From contig NZ_CP035103.1 of NCBI RefSeq assembly GCF_006094695.1, forward strand, positions 806,001 through 870,000: a DNA stretch of 64,000 nt. The letters run 5' to 3'. This DNA comes from Kocuria rosea. GTDB lineage: Bacteria; Actinomycetota; Actinomycetes; Actinomycetales; Micrococcaceae. A program made the position numbers and the translations under genes. The notes beneath the pieces were generated by a model that saw only the letters and a program-made list of their open reading frames with translations, was not told the DNA's origin and ran no database searches. Below, piece by piece: positions 1-7,420 of the stretch (within the stretch, counting starts at the first letter, position 1; each line of letters begins with the position of its first letter).

Positions 1-88
1 GACCCCTCGCGCACCCGCCAGAGCCCATTTACCCTTGCTACCTTCCGGTCCTGGGGGAGTTCAACAGGATGACGCCACGCGAGGGGCT
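1..88 (-). ncRNA. ffs: Signal recognition particle RNA (small bacterial 4.5S type)
   Basis: Read on the minus strand, the interval holds the SRP Alu-less core: CAGGACCGGAAGGTAGCA matches the conserved SRP loop (CAGGNCCGGAAGGNAGCA) that binds the Ffh M domain. The two ends pair: CCCCTCGCG at 3-11 is complementary to CGCGAGGGG at 78-86, giving the long closing helix expected of a hairpin RNA of about 90 nt. With Ffh it targets nascent membrane and secreted proteins. The neighbouring tRNA-Ser is a common actinobacterial arrangement. The 5' end is set by the helix and may be off by a few bases; the 3' end touches the window edge. Confidence 0.87.
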
Positions 89-153
89 GTCGACGAGTCT
101 AGCGGATGCGGCGGGCCGGGTCGAAACCCGGCCCCGGCGCCGTGGATTCGGCA

Positions 154-176
154 TTGCCCGGCGGTTCGGTTATGCT
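154..176 (+). promoter_or_regulatory. Possible promoter of tRNA-Ser(GGA)
   Basis: TATGCT at 171-176 resembles a -10 hexamer about 48 nt before the tRNA. A convincing -35 at the usual 17-nt spacing is not visible (TTGCCC at 154-159 is too close). Apart from this, 89-223 shows nothing coding. Confidence 0.3.
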
Positions 177-223
177 GGACCCCGCATGTTCCGGCGCCGT
201 CAGGCCGCCGGTCGTGCGTGCCT

Positions 224-308
224 GGAGGATTCGCCTAGCGGCCTATGGCGCACGCCTGGAACGCGTGTTGGGTTCACGCCCTCGGGGGTTCAAATCCCCC
301 ATCCTCCG
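224..308 (+). tRNA. tRNA-Ser (anticodon GGA)
   Basis: Acceptor arms GGAGGAT (224-230) and ATCCTCC (301-307) pair fully, followed by a G discriminator at 308. The anticodon stem CACGC/GCGTG encloses the loop CTGGAAC, giving anticodon GGA, which reads UCC and UCU. A long variable arm (class II) and the T arm GGGGGTTCAAATCCCCC are clear. CCA is not encoded. A hairpin terminator follows directly. Confidence 0.96.
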
Positions 309-318
309 CACTCGCAGC

Positions 319-361
319 AAGAGCCCCGCACCGGAGACGTTCATCCCGGTGCGGGGCTCTT
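319..361 (+). terminator. Terminator after tRNA-Ser(GGA)
   Basis: AAGAGCCCCGCACCGG and CCGGTGCGGGGCTCTT form a perfect 16-bp stem with a short loop, followed by a T/C-rich tract. It ends the tRNA transcript and lies before the convergent gene ending at 449. Confidence 0.85.
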
Positions 362-448
362 CCTCGTTCCTCCGCCGGCCCGCGGCCACCCGGCCCGTGG
401 GTCGCCGGCCCGCGGCTCCGGCCGCCGCGGCGCCCCGGCGGCCGCCCC

Positions 449-1249
449 TCAGTGCGGGCGGCGCGCGCGGGAGCCGCGGGCGACGACGCCGCCGGCCGCC
501 GCGGCGCCCAGTGCCGCGAGCCCACCGACCCACCACGCGGTGGAGGAGTCCCCGGTCGCGTCCTGCGCGGGAACCCGGGTCACGGTACCCACCGAGATGC
601 GCGTGAGCGTCCCGGGCGTCACCTGCTGCTGCCCCGCCAGGACCTGCGCCCGCAGCGCGGCCCCGTCCCGGACCAGCGCTCCGGAGCCGGGACGGTGGGC
701 CACGGCGGGGCCGGGCCCGACGAAGGAGGCGCGCTCCAGGGCGGAGAGCTCCCCCGGGTCCGGGTCCGGGTCCCGGTCCGGGTCCGAGCCGGGGTTCGAG
801 TCCGCACCCGAGGGCGTGCCGGGGGCCGCCTCCGGGCGGGCATCCCCTGCGCGGTCACCTCCTGCGCGGTCACCTCCTGCACGGTCGTTCCCCGCGCCGC
901 CGTCCTCTGCGCGGGCGTCTCCGGCACGGCCGTCCTCGGCGCGGACTCCGCCGGGCTCCGGTGCCGCGTGCCCCCCGGGAGCGGGGGAGGGGTGCGCACC
1001 CGGCGCCGTGCCGCCGGGCTCCGGCGCGGGGGCGCCGCCGGGCTCGGGCGTGGTGTCGGGGGCCTCGGCGGGACCGGTTCCCGGTCGGGGGTCGGCCGGC
1101 TCGTCGTCGGACGGGGGCGCGGGGGACGGAACTCCGGCGGGGGAGTCTGCGCCCGGCGCGGGGGGCGGTGCGGTCTCGGCGGCGTGGGCCGCTCCCGGCA
1201 CGGGGGCGAGCAGGAGCAGGGCGGCCAGCGCCAGGGGGCGAAGGGTCAT
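449..1249 (-). CDS. Secreted, Pro/Ala/Asp-rich cell-envelope protein of unknown function
   Basis: I do not recognise the family. The product (266 aa from the ATG at 1249) has an N-terminal signal peptide (MTLRPLALAALLLLAPVPG, then AAHA). A long low-complexity region rich in Pro, Ala, Gly and Asp follows, with DPDPDP and GGDRA repeats. A more regular block of about 70 residues comes next, then a C-terminal hydrophobic helix (WWVGGLAALGAAAAGGVV) and a basic tail. That layout fits a membrane-anchored protein with an extended wall-spanning segment. The start at 1249 is preferred over an in-frame codon at 1291 because GGAGA lies about 9 nt upstream and the signal peptide then begins properly. The gene faces the tRNA-Ser terminator and is divergent from the hydrolase at 1431. 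Confidence 0.6.
   Translation of the reverse strand: MTLRPLALAALLLLAPVPGAAHAAETAPPPAPGADSPAGVPSPAPPSDDEPADPRPGTGPAEAPDTTPEPGGAPAPEPGGTAPGAHPSPAPGGHAAPEPGGVRAEDGRAGDARAEDGGAGNDRAGGDRAGGDRAGDARPEAAPGTPSGADSNPGSDPDRDPDPDPGELSALERASFVGPGPAVAHRPGSGALVRDGAALRAQVLAGQQQVTPGTLTRISVGTVTRVPAQDATGDSSTAWWVGGLAALGAAAAGGVVARGSRARRPH
849..886. repeat. 15-bp in-frame tandem repeat (2.5 copies)
   Basis: The unit GCGCGGTCACCTCCT occurs at 849-863 and 864-878, with a partial third copy after it. Read on the minus strand it encodes the peptide repeat GGDRA. The 15-bp period keeps the frame, so copy-number changes would only lengthen the low-complexity stalk. Confidence 0.7.
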
Positions 1250-1430
1250 GGGGGCGGTCTCTCCGGGGGGAAGCGGGCGGGACAGGAGCACACCGTAACT
1301 TTACGTCGTTCCGTCCCCTGCGTTCACTAATGCAATACCCTGCTGATGTGGCGGAACGGGCTGTTCCGCCGCACTCGCAGCTGCCCCCCGGCTGCGCGCC
1401 CCCCGTCCTCTCTCCCCCCAAGAGGTCCTC

Positions 1431-2798
1431 ATGAAGCTGCCTTCATTCCCCATGCCCTCGACCGCTCTGCCCGCCGCTCTGCTGGCCGGCGCGATGCTCG
1501 CCGGGACGATGGCCGGCGCGGCCGCCCCGGCCCACGCCTCGACGACCAACACGGTCCACACCGCCGCCGGCATCTCCTCGCAGTACCACCTCTACGACGC
1601 CGGGGTGGACCGCTCGAAGACCGTGGGCGTGGTCTTCTACTTCGACGGCGACGGACAGTACTACGCCCAGCGCCCCACCACGTCGATGCTCAAGAGCATG
1701 GCCGCCCGGGCCGCGGCCCGGAACATGATCCTCGTGGTGCCGGTCGCCCCGGCCAACCGGTCCTGGACCTCCAACAGCGAGGCGGTCGGGGACTGGTTCC
1801 GCGCCCTGGCGGCCAAGGTCGTCGCCGAGCAGCGCGTCGACGCGACCCGCATCCACCTGGCCGGGTACTCCGGCGGCGCCGAGTTCATCTCCACCGAGGT
1901 GCTCTCCGACCGGGCCGGCTGGATCCGCGGCGGCGGGTCGACCCTCATCGGCGGCGGCGGCGTCTACAACGGCAGGCTCGAGAGCACTCCCGACGCCGCG
2001 CTCCGGGCCACGGACCCGACCTGGTACGTCGGCTCCCTCGACAGCTACGGCGCCACCCAGCCGTCCACCTGGTCCGCGCTGGAAGCGGCCGGCAAGGGCG
2101 CCGCCGCGTACCAGAAGGCCGGGTTCACGAAGGCCGACCGCGTGGTGATGCCCGGGCTGCACCACACCAACTACGACCTGGCCGACCTGGTCGGCGACGA
2201 CGTCGACCGACTCTACGCCGGAGCCGCCCCGAAGCCCGAGACCGTCGCGCCGACGGGCAACGACGTGGTCGACGGCTACCAGCTCACCGGTGCGATCGGG
2301 CGCACGTGGGCGGCGCTGGGCGGCACCGCGTGGGCCACCCCGGTCAGCGCGGAGTACGCCTCCGGGCACGGCTCCGTCTACCAGCGCTTCGCCGGCGCCG
2401 ACGGACGGGACAAGGCCCTCTACTGGTCCGTGACCACCGGGACCCGGGTGGTCGACTACGGCGGGTCCATCGGCCGGAAGTTCGCGGCCGGCGGCTACGC
2501 GGGCAGCTACGGCCCGCCGCGGACCGACGAGCAGCGTGCCGCCGACGGCGGCGCCTACCAGCTCTTCGACGCGTCCGGGAAGCGGACCAAGATCCTGTGG
2601 TCCGCGCGCACTGGCTCGAACGCGGTCAAGGAGTACGGGGCCATCGGCCGGAAGTGGGCGGCGCTGGGCCACGAGCGGGGCCTGGGCTATCCGACCACCG
2701 ACGAGTACAGCACCCCGGGCGGCGCGGCCCAGAACTACACCGGTGGGCGGATCGAGTGGAACGCCACCACCCGGGCCGTCACCGTGACCCGCGGCTGA
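1431..2798 (+). CDS. Exported alpha/beta-hydrolase (esterase/depolymerase-like) with C-terminal LGFP-like repeats
   Basis: The 455-aa product starts with a signal peptide (about residues 1-36, ending in PAHA). Residues 45-262 form an alpha/beta-hydrolase domain with the nucleophile elbow GYSGG (145-149, Ser147) and a candidate catalytic histidine in GLHHTNYD (244-245), resembling esterase-D or PHB-depolymerase-like enzymes. Residues 283-455 hold about three repeats of about 55 aa (GAIGRTWAALGG, GSIGRKFAAGGY, GAIGRKWAALGH), the LGFP pattern of actinobacterial wall-associated proteins such as mycolyltransferases. The protein is therefore probably secreted and held near the cell envelope, but its substrate cannot be read from sequence. 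A terminator follows at 2819. Confidence 0.8.
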   Translation: MKLPSFPMPSTALPAALLAGAMLAGTMAGAAAPAHASTTNTVHTAAGISSQYHLYDAGVDRSKTVGVVFYFDGDGQYYAQRPTTSMLKSMAARAAARNMILVVPVAPANRSWTSNSEAVGDWFRALAAKVVAEQRVDATRIHLAGYSGGAEFISTEVLSDRAGWIRGGGSTLIGGGGVYNGRLESTPDAALRATDPTWYVGSLDSYGATQPSTWSALEAAGKGAAAYQKAGFTKADRVVMPGLHHTNYDLADLVGDDVDRLYAGAAPKPETVAPTGNDVVDGYQLTGAIGRTWAALGGTAWATPVSAEYASGHGSVYQRFAGADGRDKALYWSVTTGTRVVDYGGSIGRKFAAGGYAGSYGPPRTDEQRAADGGAYQLFDASGKRTKILWSARTGSNAVKEYGAIGRKWAALGHERGLGYPTTDEYSTPGGAAQNYTGGRIEWNATTRAVTVTRG

Positions 2799-2818
2799 CC
2801 CCGGGCACGCGCCGGCCG

Positions 2819-2852
2819 GCGGGCCCCGCAGGTGCCTCCTGCGGGGCCCGCC
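2819..2852 (+). terminator. Terminator after the LGFP hydrolase
   Basis: GCGGGCCCCGCAGG pairs with CCTGCGGGGCCCGC around a 5-nt loop (2819-2851). It separates the hydrolase gene from the leaderless gene at 2867. Confidence 0.8.
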
Positions 2853-2854
2853 CC

Positions 2855-2866
2855 TAGGATGAACGC
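2855..2866 (+). promoter_or_regulatory. -10 element of a leaderless promoter
   Basis: TAGGAT (2855-2860) is followed after 6 nt by the ATG at 2867. There is no Shine-Dalgarno sequence. This geometry places the transcription start at or next to the start codon. Confidence 0.6.
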
Positions 2867-3217
2867 ATGATCTTCAAGGCCGTGGGCGACTCCCGCCCGT
2901 ACCCGGACCACGGCCTCGTCACGCCGACCGACTGGTCCGGCATCGCGCCGCGGCAGGTCCGGCTGGACGAGCTGGTCACCACGAAGACCACCCTGGACCT
3001 GGCGACCCTGCTGGACGCGGACTCCACCTTCTACGGCGACCTCTTCCCGCACGTGGTGCGGTGGGGAGGCGACCTCTACCTGGAGGACGGGCTGCACCGG
3101 GCCCTGCGCACCGCGCTGCACCACCGCACCGTGCTGCACGCGCGCGTGCTGGAGCTCGCCCCGGCGCCGGGCACGCGGGCGGGGAGCGAGCGGGGCGCGG
3201 TCAGGACGCCGCGCTGA
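2867..3217 (+). CDS. Small ParB/Srx-like conserved actinobacterial protein
   Basis: The 116-aa product contains VRLDELVTTKTTLDLATLL near residues 30-48 and LEDGLHRALRTAL near 71-83. These resemble the beginning and the D-G-x-H-R-x-A motif of ParB/Srx-fold domains (DGHHRA in sulfiredoxin and ParB-like proteins). Small proteins of this pattern occur widely in Arthrobacter-type genomes without known function. The last 15 residues are low complexity. Translation is probably leaderless (TAGGAT 6 nt upstream). Its 3' end overlaps the convergent tetR gene by 17 nt. Confidence 0.65.
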   Translation: MIFKAVGDSRPYPDHGLVTPTDWSGIAPRQVRLDELVTTKTTLDLATLLDADSTFYGDLFPHVVRWGGDLYLEDGLHRALRTALHHRTVLHARVLELAPAPGTRAGSERGAVRTPR

Positions 3218-3869
3218 GGGGTGGCCGCTCGGACGCGAGCGGCACGGGGTGGCCCCCGGCGTCGAACTGCGCCCCCAGGCCCTGCTGGATGAAGCGGACG
3301 GTGGAGCGGATGTGCTGCTCCCGCGCCGCCCGGTCCTGGTCGGAGTTCTGGCCGCGGTCCGCCGCGGCGGTCAGGGACCCGTGGACCAGGGCGGCGAGCT
3401 CCGAGATGTCGCCCTCCGGCAGGTAGGCCCGGCCGATCGCGTCCCGCAGGATCGCGGCCAGCAGGCCCTGCAGCTCGCCCACGTGCTCGCCCAGCTTCTG
3501 GTAGTCCTCCGGGGAGAGGACGGTGCGCATGGTGGGGCCCGGGGGCAGGTGGCGGCGGGTGAGGTCCTCGATCTGGGCGCGGATGTAGACGGCGAGCCGG
3601 TCGACCGGGTTGGCGACGCCCTCGAGGTCGCGGCGCAGGTCGGTCATGAACCGCTCGGTCTCGTCCAGGGCGTAGGCCACGAGGAGCTCGCCCATGTCCG
3701 CGAAGTAGTTGTAGACCGCGGTGCGGCCCACGCCGGCGTTCTTGGCCACGTGCGTCATGGTCAGACCGGTGAGGCCCTGCTGGTAGAGCAGCTGGCCGAA
3801 GGAGTCGAGGATCGCTCGTTTGGTGTTCTCCCGCTGCGCGGCGTTGGTGGCCGCAGAAATACGAGGCAT
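3201..3869 (-). CDS. TetR/AcrR-family transcriptional regulator
   Basis: The 222-aa product has an N-terminal TetR helix-turn-helix: residues about 16-62 include AILDSFGQLLYQQGLTGLT and the recognition-helix stretch VGRTAVYNYFADMGELLV. The C-terminal part is an alpha-helical ligand-binding domain without a recognisable ligand class. Two GTGTCA-type inverted repeats lie directly upstream (3872-3894 and 3932-3948), suggesting autorepression. The gene lies downstream of pdxK on the same strand, with a 206-nt gap holding the operators, so no divergent target is adjacent. Its regulated genes may be elsewhere. Confidence 0.85.
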   Translation of the reverse strand: MPRISAATNAAQRENTKRAILDSFGQLLYQQGLTGLTMTHVAKNAGVGRTAVYNYFADMGELLVAYALDETERFMTDLRRDLEGVANPVDRLAVYIRAQIEDLTRRHLPPGPTMRTVLSPEDYQKLGEHVGELQGLLAAILRDAIGRAYLPEGDISELAALVHGSLTAAADRGQNSDQDRAAREQHIRSTVRFIQQGLGAQFDAGGHPVPLASERPPLSAAS

Positions 3870-3871
3870 GA

Positions 3872-3894
3872 TGACACCTTATCTGTCCGTGTCA
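3872..3894. promoter_or_regulatory. Candidate TetR operator 1
   Basis: TGACAC and GTGTCA form a perfect inverted repeat separated by 11 nt, starting 2 nt upstream of the tetR start codon. The size and position fit an autoregulatory TetR site. Confidence 0.5.
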
Positions 3895-3931
3895 CCAAAT
3901 TATGCACACTTTTCTGGCCCTTGGTGACGGT

Positions 3932-3948
3932 GTGTCTGACTATGACAC
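3932..3948. promoter_or_regulatory. Candidate TetR operator 2
   Basis: GTGTC and GACAC flank a 7-nt centre and reuse the half-site of the element at 3872-3894. The remaining intergenic sequence to 4075 shows no gene. Confidence 0.45.
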
Positions 3949-4075
3949 CACCGTTTCCCCCGTTCGGGCTCCTTCGCGCAGACAGTCTGGGGAAACGTCC
4001 AGGAAACCCCCAGCACGGGCGAGGTGGGGAACGGCGGACCCGGGTGCCGATCCGGCGGCCGGGCCCGCCGCCCGC

Positions 4076-4942
4076 TCACCGTTCGGCGGCCGAGCCGCCC
4101 TGCCAGAGCGAGTCGAAGGGGGCGCGCGAGGTGATCCGGCGCCGGATGCCGGCGGAGACGAAGGCCTTCGCGGTGCGGGCCGCCTCGAGGGGCGCGGCCC
4201 CCTTCGCCAGCTCCGCGGCGACCGCGGCGGCCAGCGTGCAGCCGGCCCCGGCCACCGGGACCTCGCCGATCTTGGGCTCGGAGAGCACCTCGAGGGTGGT
4301 CCCGTCGTAGAAGACGTCGACGGCGTCGGGGCCCGCGAGGCGGACCCCGCCCTTGGCGAGGACCACGGCGCCGGACGTCTCGTGGATCCGCCGGGCGGCC
4401 TCCTCGAGGTCCTCGACCGTGCTGATCTCGTCCATGCCGGCCAGGGAGAGGGACTCGAAGTGGTTCGGGGTCACGAACGTGGCCAGCGGCAGGATCTTCG
4501 CCTTCAGCGCCTCGTCCGTGTCCAGGGCCGCGCCGGGCTCCTGGCCCTTGCAGATGAGGACCGGGTCCAGGACGAGGTGACGCGGGGCCAGCGCGGTGAG
4601 CACCTCGGCGGTGGTGGCGATGGTCTCGGGGCTGCCCAGCATGCCGATCTTCACGGCGTCGAGCGCGTGGGCGGCCGTGATCGCCTCGAGCTGCTCGCGC
4701 AGGACGTCCTGCGGCACGGGGAACAGGCGGTGGCCCCAGTCGGCGGACGGGTCGAAGGACACGATGCAGGTCAGCGCGAGGGAGCCGAAGACCCCGAGCT
4801 CCTGGAAGGTCTTGAGGTCCGCCTGCGCGCCGGCGCCGCCGGTGGCCTCGGAGCCGGCGATCGTCAGGGCGACGGACGGCTGGTCGGCGGGGCCCGCCGC
4901 GGCGGGCGTGGGAACGGTGCTGGTGTCGGTCATGGGAGCCAT
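4076..4942 (-). CDS. pdxK: Pyridoxine/pyridoxal/pyridoxamine kinase (PdxK of the ThiD-like ribokinase family)
   Basis: The product (288 aa) phosphorylates vitamin B6 vitamers to the 5'-phosphates for PLP salvage. It matches the Bacillus/Staphylococcus PdxK type, a ThiD relative. It has ALTIAGSEATGGAGAQADLK near the N terminus, FQELGVFGSLALTCIV, DPVLICKGQEP, TPNHFES and the anion-hole/catalytic motif GAGCTLAAAVAAELAKG near the C terminus. The CKG and TPN(L/H)FE motifs favour PdxK, although hydroxymethylpyrimidine kinase activity (ThiD) cannot be excluded. I took the ATG at 4942 because GGGGG lies 7 nt upstream; an ATG at 4933 is the alternative. The sequence 4943-5159 between this gene and the divergent yhhQ is non-coding. 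Confidence 0.87.
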   Translation of the reverse strand: MAPMTDTSTVPTPAAAGPADQPSVALTIAGSEATGGAGAQADLKTFQELGVFGSLALTCIVSFDPSADWGHRLFPVPQDVLREQLEAITAAHALDAVKIGMLGSPETIATTAEVLTALAPRHLVLDPVLICKGQEPGAALDTDEALKAKILPLATFVTPNHFESLSLAGMDEISTVEDLEEAARRIHETSGAVVLAKGGVRLAGPDAVDVFYDGTTLEVLSEPKIGEVPVAGAGCTLAAAVAAELAKGAAPLEAARTAKAFVSAGIRRRITSRAPFDSLWQGGSAAER

Positions 4943-4981
4943 TCTGCGCCCCCGCGCGGTGCCGGGGCCAACCGCCGGGGC

Positions 4982-4987
4982 TAGACT
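4982..4987 (+). promoter_or_regulatory. Possible -10 element for yhhQ
   Basis: TAGACT is a fair -10 hexamer. It would give a GC-rich 5' leader of about 165 nt before the GTG at 5160. I looked for a preQ1 riboswitch in that leader and did not recognise one. Confidence 0.3.
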
Positions 4988-5159
4988 GTCGGACGGTCTC
5001 CGGCCGGCACGCGGTCCCCGCAGGGGCCCGCGGCGGCCGGAAAGGGGCTCCCGGGTGGCAGGCGGGCGCCCCGGGTCCGTCCAGCACACCGCACAGATCG
5101 ACCCTCGGCGTCCGCCCCGCGCGGGCCGGCGCCGCGTCACGACAGATTGGTGACCGACC

Positions 5160-5870
5160 GTGTCCTCCTCCGCTCCTGCCCCCGCCGGGTTCGCCCGCCG
5201 TCCCCGCACGTACTTCGACCTGGTGGTCGCGGCGTACTGCGTGGTCCTGGTGCTCTCCAACGTCGCCGCGACCAAGGGCGTCGCGTTCGGCCCCGTCATC
5301 ACCGACGGAGGCTTCTTCCTCTTCCCCCTCGCCTACGTCCTGGGCGACGTCGTGGCGGAGGTCTACGGCTTCCGGGCCGCGCGCCGCGCCATCGTCACGT
5401 CCTTCGCCGCGGGACTGTTCTCCTCGGTCGTGTTCTGGCTGGTCATCGCTCTGCCCCCGGCGGAGTTCTACGAGGGCCAGGCGGCCTTCGAGTCCGTGCT
5501 CGGCCCCGTCCCGCTCATCGTGGCCGGCTCCCTGCTGGGCTATCTCGCGGGGCAGCTGCTGAACGCGTTCGTGATGGTCCGGATCAAGGCGCGCACGCGG
5601 GAGAAGCACCTGTGGGCCCGGCTCATCGGCTCGACGCTCGTGGGCGAGCTCGTGGACACCGTGATCTTCTGCACCGTCGCGGCCCCGGTCATCGGCATCA
5701 CCACCGCGGCCGACTTCCTCAACTACGTGGTGGTGGGCTACGTGTACAAGGTCCTGGTCGAGGTGCTGGTCATGCCGGTGACCTACGCCGTGATCGGCTG
5801 GCTCAAGCGCCGGGAGCCGACCTACGGCGAGACCGCCGTCCCGGGGGCGGCCCTCGCGCCCCAGCGCTGA
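5160..5870 (+). CDS. yhhQ: Queuosine precursor transporter (YhhQ/DUF165 family)
   Basis: The 236-aa integral membrane protein has about six hydrophobic segments. Family signatures include VVLVLSNVAATKGVAFGP, DGGFFLFPLAYVLGDVVAEVYGF, GQLLNAFVMVRIK, GSTLVGELVDTVIF and YKVLVEVLVMPVTYAVI. YhhQ proteins import queuine or preQ1/preQ0 for tRNA queuosine modification. The consumer enzyme, tRNA-guanine transglycosylase, lies at 12480-13799, supporting a salvage role. The start is the GTG at 5160, with no strong ribosome binding site. Confidence 0.9.
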   Translation: MSSSAPAPAGFARRPRTYFDLVVAAYCVVLVLSNVAATKGVAFGPVITDGGFFLFPLAYVLGDVVAEVYGFRAARRAIVTSFAAGLFSSVVFWLVIALPPAEFYEGQAAFESVLGPVPLIVAGSLLGYLAGQLLNAFVMVRIKARTREKHLWARLIGSTLVGELVDTVIFCTVAAPVIGITTAADFLNYVVVGYVYKVLVEVLVMPVTYAVIGWLKRREPTYGETAVPGAALAPQR

Positions 5871-5911
5871 CGGGCCCGGGCGCCCCGCCCGGCCGGGGCG
5901 GTGCACGGGCC

Positions 5912-5923
5912 TACGATGAGCGC
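5912..5923 (+). promoter_or_regulatory. -10 element of a leaderless promoter
   Basis: TACGAT (5912-5917) is followed after 6 nt by the ATG at 5924, with no Shine-Dalgarno sequence. Confidence 0.55.
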
Positions 5924-6583
5924 ATGGATCTCCTCACGGGCACCGGACTCGCGGCCTCGGCGGGACTGAACGCCTACATCCCGCTCGTGGTGCTGGGCCT
6001 GCTGGACCGCTGGACCGAGGTCGTCGACCTCGGCCCGGGCTTCGCCTGGCTGTCGAACGGGTGGGTCCTGACGGTCCTGGCCGTGCTGCTGGCCGTGGAG
6101 GTGGTGGCGGACAAGGTCCCGGTCGTGGACTCCTTCAACGACCTGCTGCAGACCTTCGTGCGCCCGACCGCCGGGGGCATCGTCTTCGGCTCCTCGGCCA
6201 CCGCCCAGATCGCCGGGATCGACCTCGGCGGGCAGACGGCGACCGTCACGGACCCGGAGGCGTTCCTCTCCTCGCACGCCTGGATCCCCGTGGCCACCGG
6301 GGCGGTGATCGCCCTGGTGGTGCACGTGACCAAGACGGTCTCGCGGCCGGCCGTCAACACCCTGAGCGCCGGGGCCGCGGCGCCCGTGGTCTCGACCGTG
6401 GAGGACGTCTCCGCGCTCACGCTGTCCCTCGTGGCCGTCCTCCTGCCGCTGCTCGTCCTCGTGCTGCTGGCCGCCGTCGCCGTCCTGCTGTTCTTCCTCT
6501 ACCGCGGGCTCCGGCGCCGCCGCCGGCCGGGGACGGACCCCGGCCGGCCGGGCGCCGCCGGCACGGCTCAGAAGCCGAGATAG
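5924..6583 (+). CDS. DUF4126 family membrane protein
   Basis: The 219-aa product begins LTGTGLAASAGLNAYIPLVVLGLLDRW, the typical DUF4126 start. It continues with several hydrophobic helices and FNDLLQTFVRPTAGGIVFGS, and ends in a basic Pro-rich tail. The function of the family is unknown. Frame and start were chosen at the ATG at 5924, immediately after a -10-like hexamer (leaderless). The 3' end overlaps the convergent MBL-fold gene by 16 nt. Confidence 0.8.
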   Translation: MDLLTGTGLAASAGLNAYIPLVVLGLLDRWTEVVDLGPGFAWLSNGWVLTVLAVLLAVEVVADKVPVVDSFNDLLQTFVRPTAGGIVFGSSATAQIAGIDLGGQTATVTDPEAFLSSHAWIPVATGAVIALVVHVTKTVSRPAVNTLSAGAAAPVVSTVEDVSALTLSLVAVLLPLLVLVLLAAVAVLLFFLYRGLRRRRRPGTDPGRPGAAGTAQKPR

Positions 6584-7377
6584 GCCAGCTGCGCGCCCAC
6601 CGAGCTCCGGGCGGCGGGCAGCACGTGCTCCGGGACGTCGGCGTAGATCCGCGCCGTGATGGCCTCGAGCGTCGCGGCGCGGCCCAGGGCCCGCAGGGCC
6701 TCCCGGACCTCGCCGAGACGCTCCATCCGGTGCTCGAGCAGCTCCTCGCACACCGCCTCCACGTCCTCCCGCACGTCCCCGTGCGCCGGGAGGACCAGGG
6801 CGTCGCCCAGCACCGCCAGGCGCTGCAGGGAGCGCAGGTAGTCGCCCAGGCTCCCGTCCGGGTGGTCGAGCATCGTGGTCCCCCGCCCCAGGACCGTGTC
6901 GCCCGTGAGCACCGAGCCCGAGGTGCGCCCCGCGGCGGCGGTGGCCGCGCCCGCGACCGGGGTGTCGTCGGGCAGGTGGAAGCTCACGGAGTCGGAGGTG
7001 TGCCCGGGGGTGTGCAGCACCCGGATGCGGCACCCGGCGGCCTCGATCGTCTCGCGGTCGAGCAGCGGTCCGGCGTCGCGGCAGAACTGCGGCAGGACGG
7101 CGCGCACGGGCGCGCCGGTGAGCGCGTGGAAGTCGTCGACGGCCTCGGTGTGGTCCGCGTGGCGGTGCGTGATCAGCGTCAGGACGGTCCGCCCCGCCGC
7201 GGCCAGGGCGGCGAGGTGCCCGCGGTCGGCCGGCCCCGGGTCGACGACGACGACGTCCTGCTGCCCCGGCGCCCCGACCAGCCACGAGTTGGTGCCGTCC
7301 AGGGTCATGGGGCCCGGGTTGGGGGCGGTCAGCCGCCGGGTCAGAGCGGTGGTGCGGGTGCCGGCGTCCTGGGTCAT
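6568..7377 (-). CDS. MBL-fold metallohydrolase (LACTB2/glyoxalase II-like)
   Basis: The 269-aa product has the metal-binding motif HRHADH (residues 71-76), a later TPGHTSDS histidine motif, SGSVLTGDTVLG with the bridging aspartate, and PAHGD near residue 198. A C-terminal winged-helix-like region follows (EALRALGRAATLEAITARIYADV), as in LACTB2-type nucleases and RNase Z relatives. The reaction is hydrolytic and dinuclear-zinc dependent, but the substrate is unknown. Start: ATG at 7377. Confidence 0.82.
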   Translation of the reverse strand: MTQDAGTRTTALTRRLTAPNPGPMTLDGTNSWLVGAPGQQDVVVVDPGPADRGHLAALAAAGRTVLTLITHRHADHTEAVDDFHALTGAPVRAVLPQFCRDAGPLLDRETIEAAGCRIRVLHTPGHTSDSVSFHLPDDTPVAGAATAAAGRTSGSVLTGDTVLGRGTTMLDHPDGSLGDYLRSLQRLAVLGDALVLPAHGDVREDVEAVCEELLEHRMERLGEVREALRALGRAATLEAITARIYADVPEHVLPAARSSVGAQLAYLGF

Positions 7378-7420
7378 GCGGGCAGACTATCCGAGCCCGG
7401 CGGGGGACCGGCGCCCCGGC

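Noticed and set aside
4943..5159. Possible preQ1 riboswitch before yhhQ
   Set aside because: The compact preQ1 aptamer pattern with its A-rich tail is not visible in this GC-rich leader.
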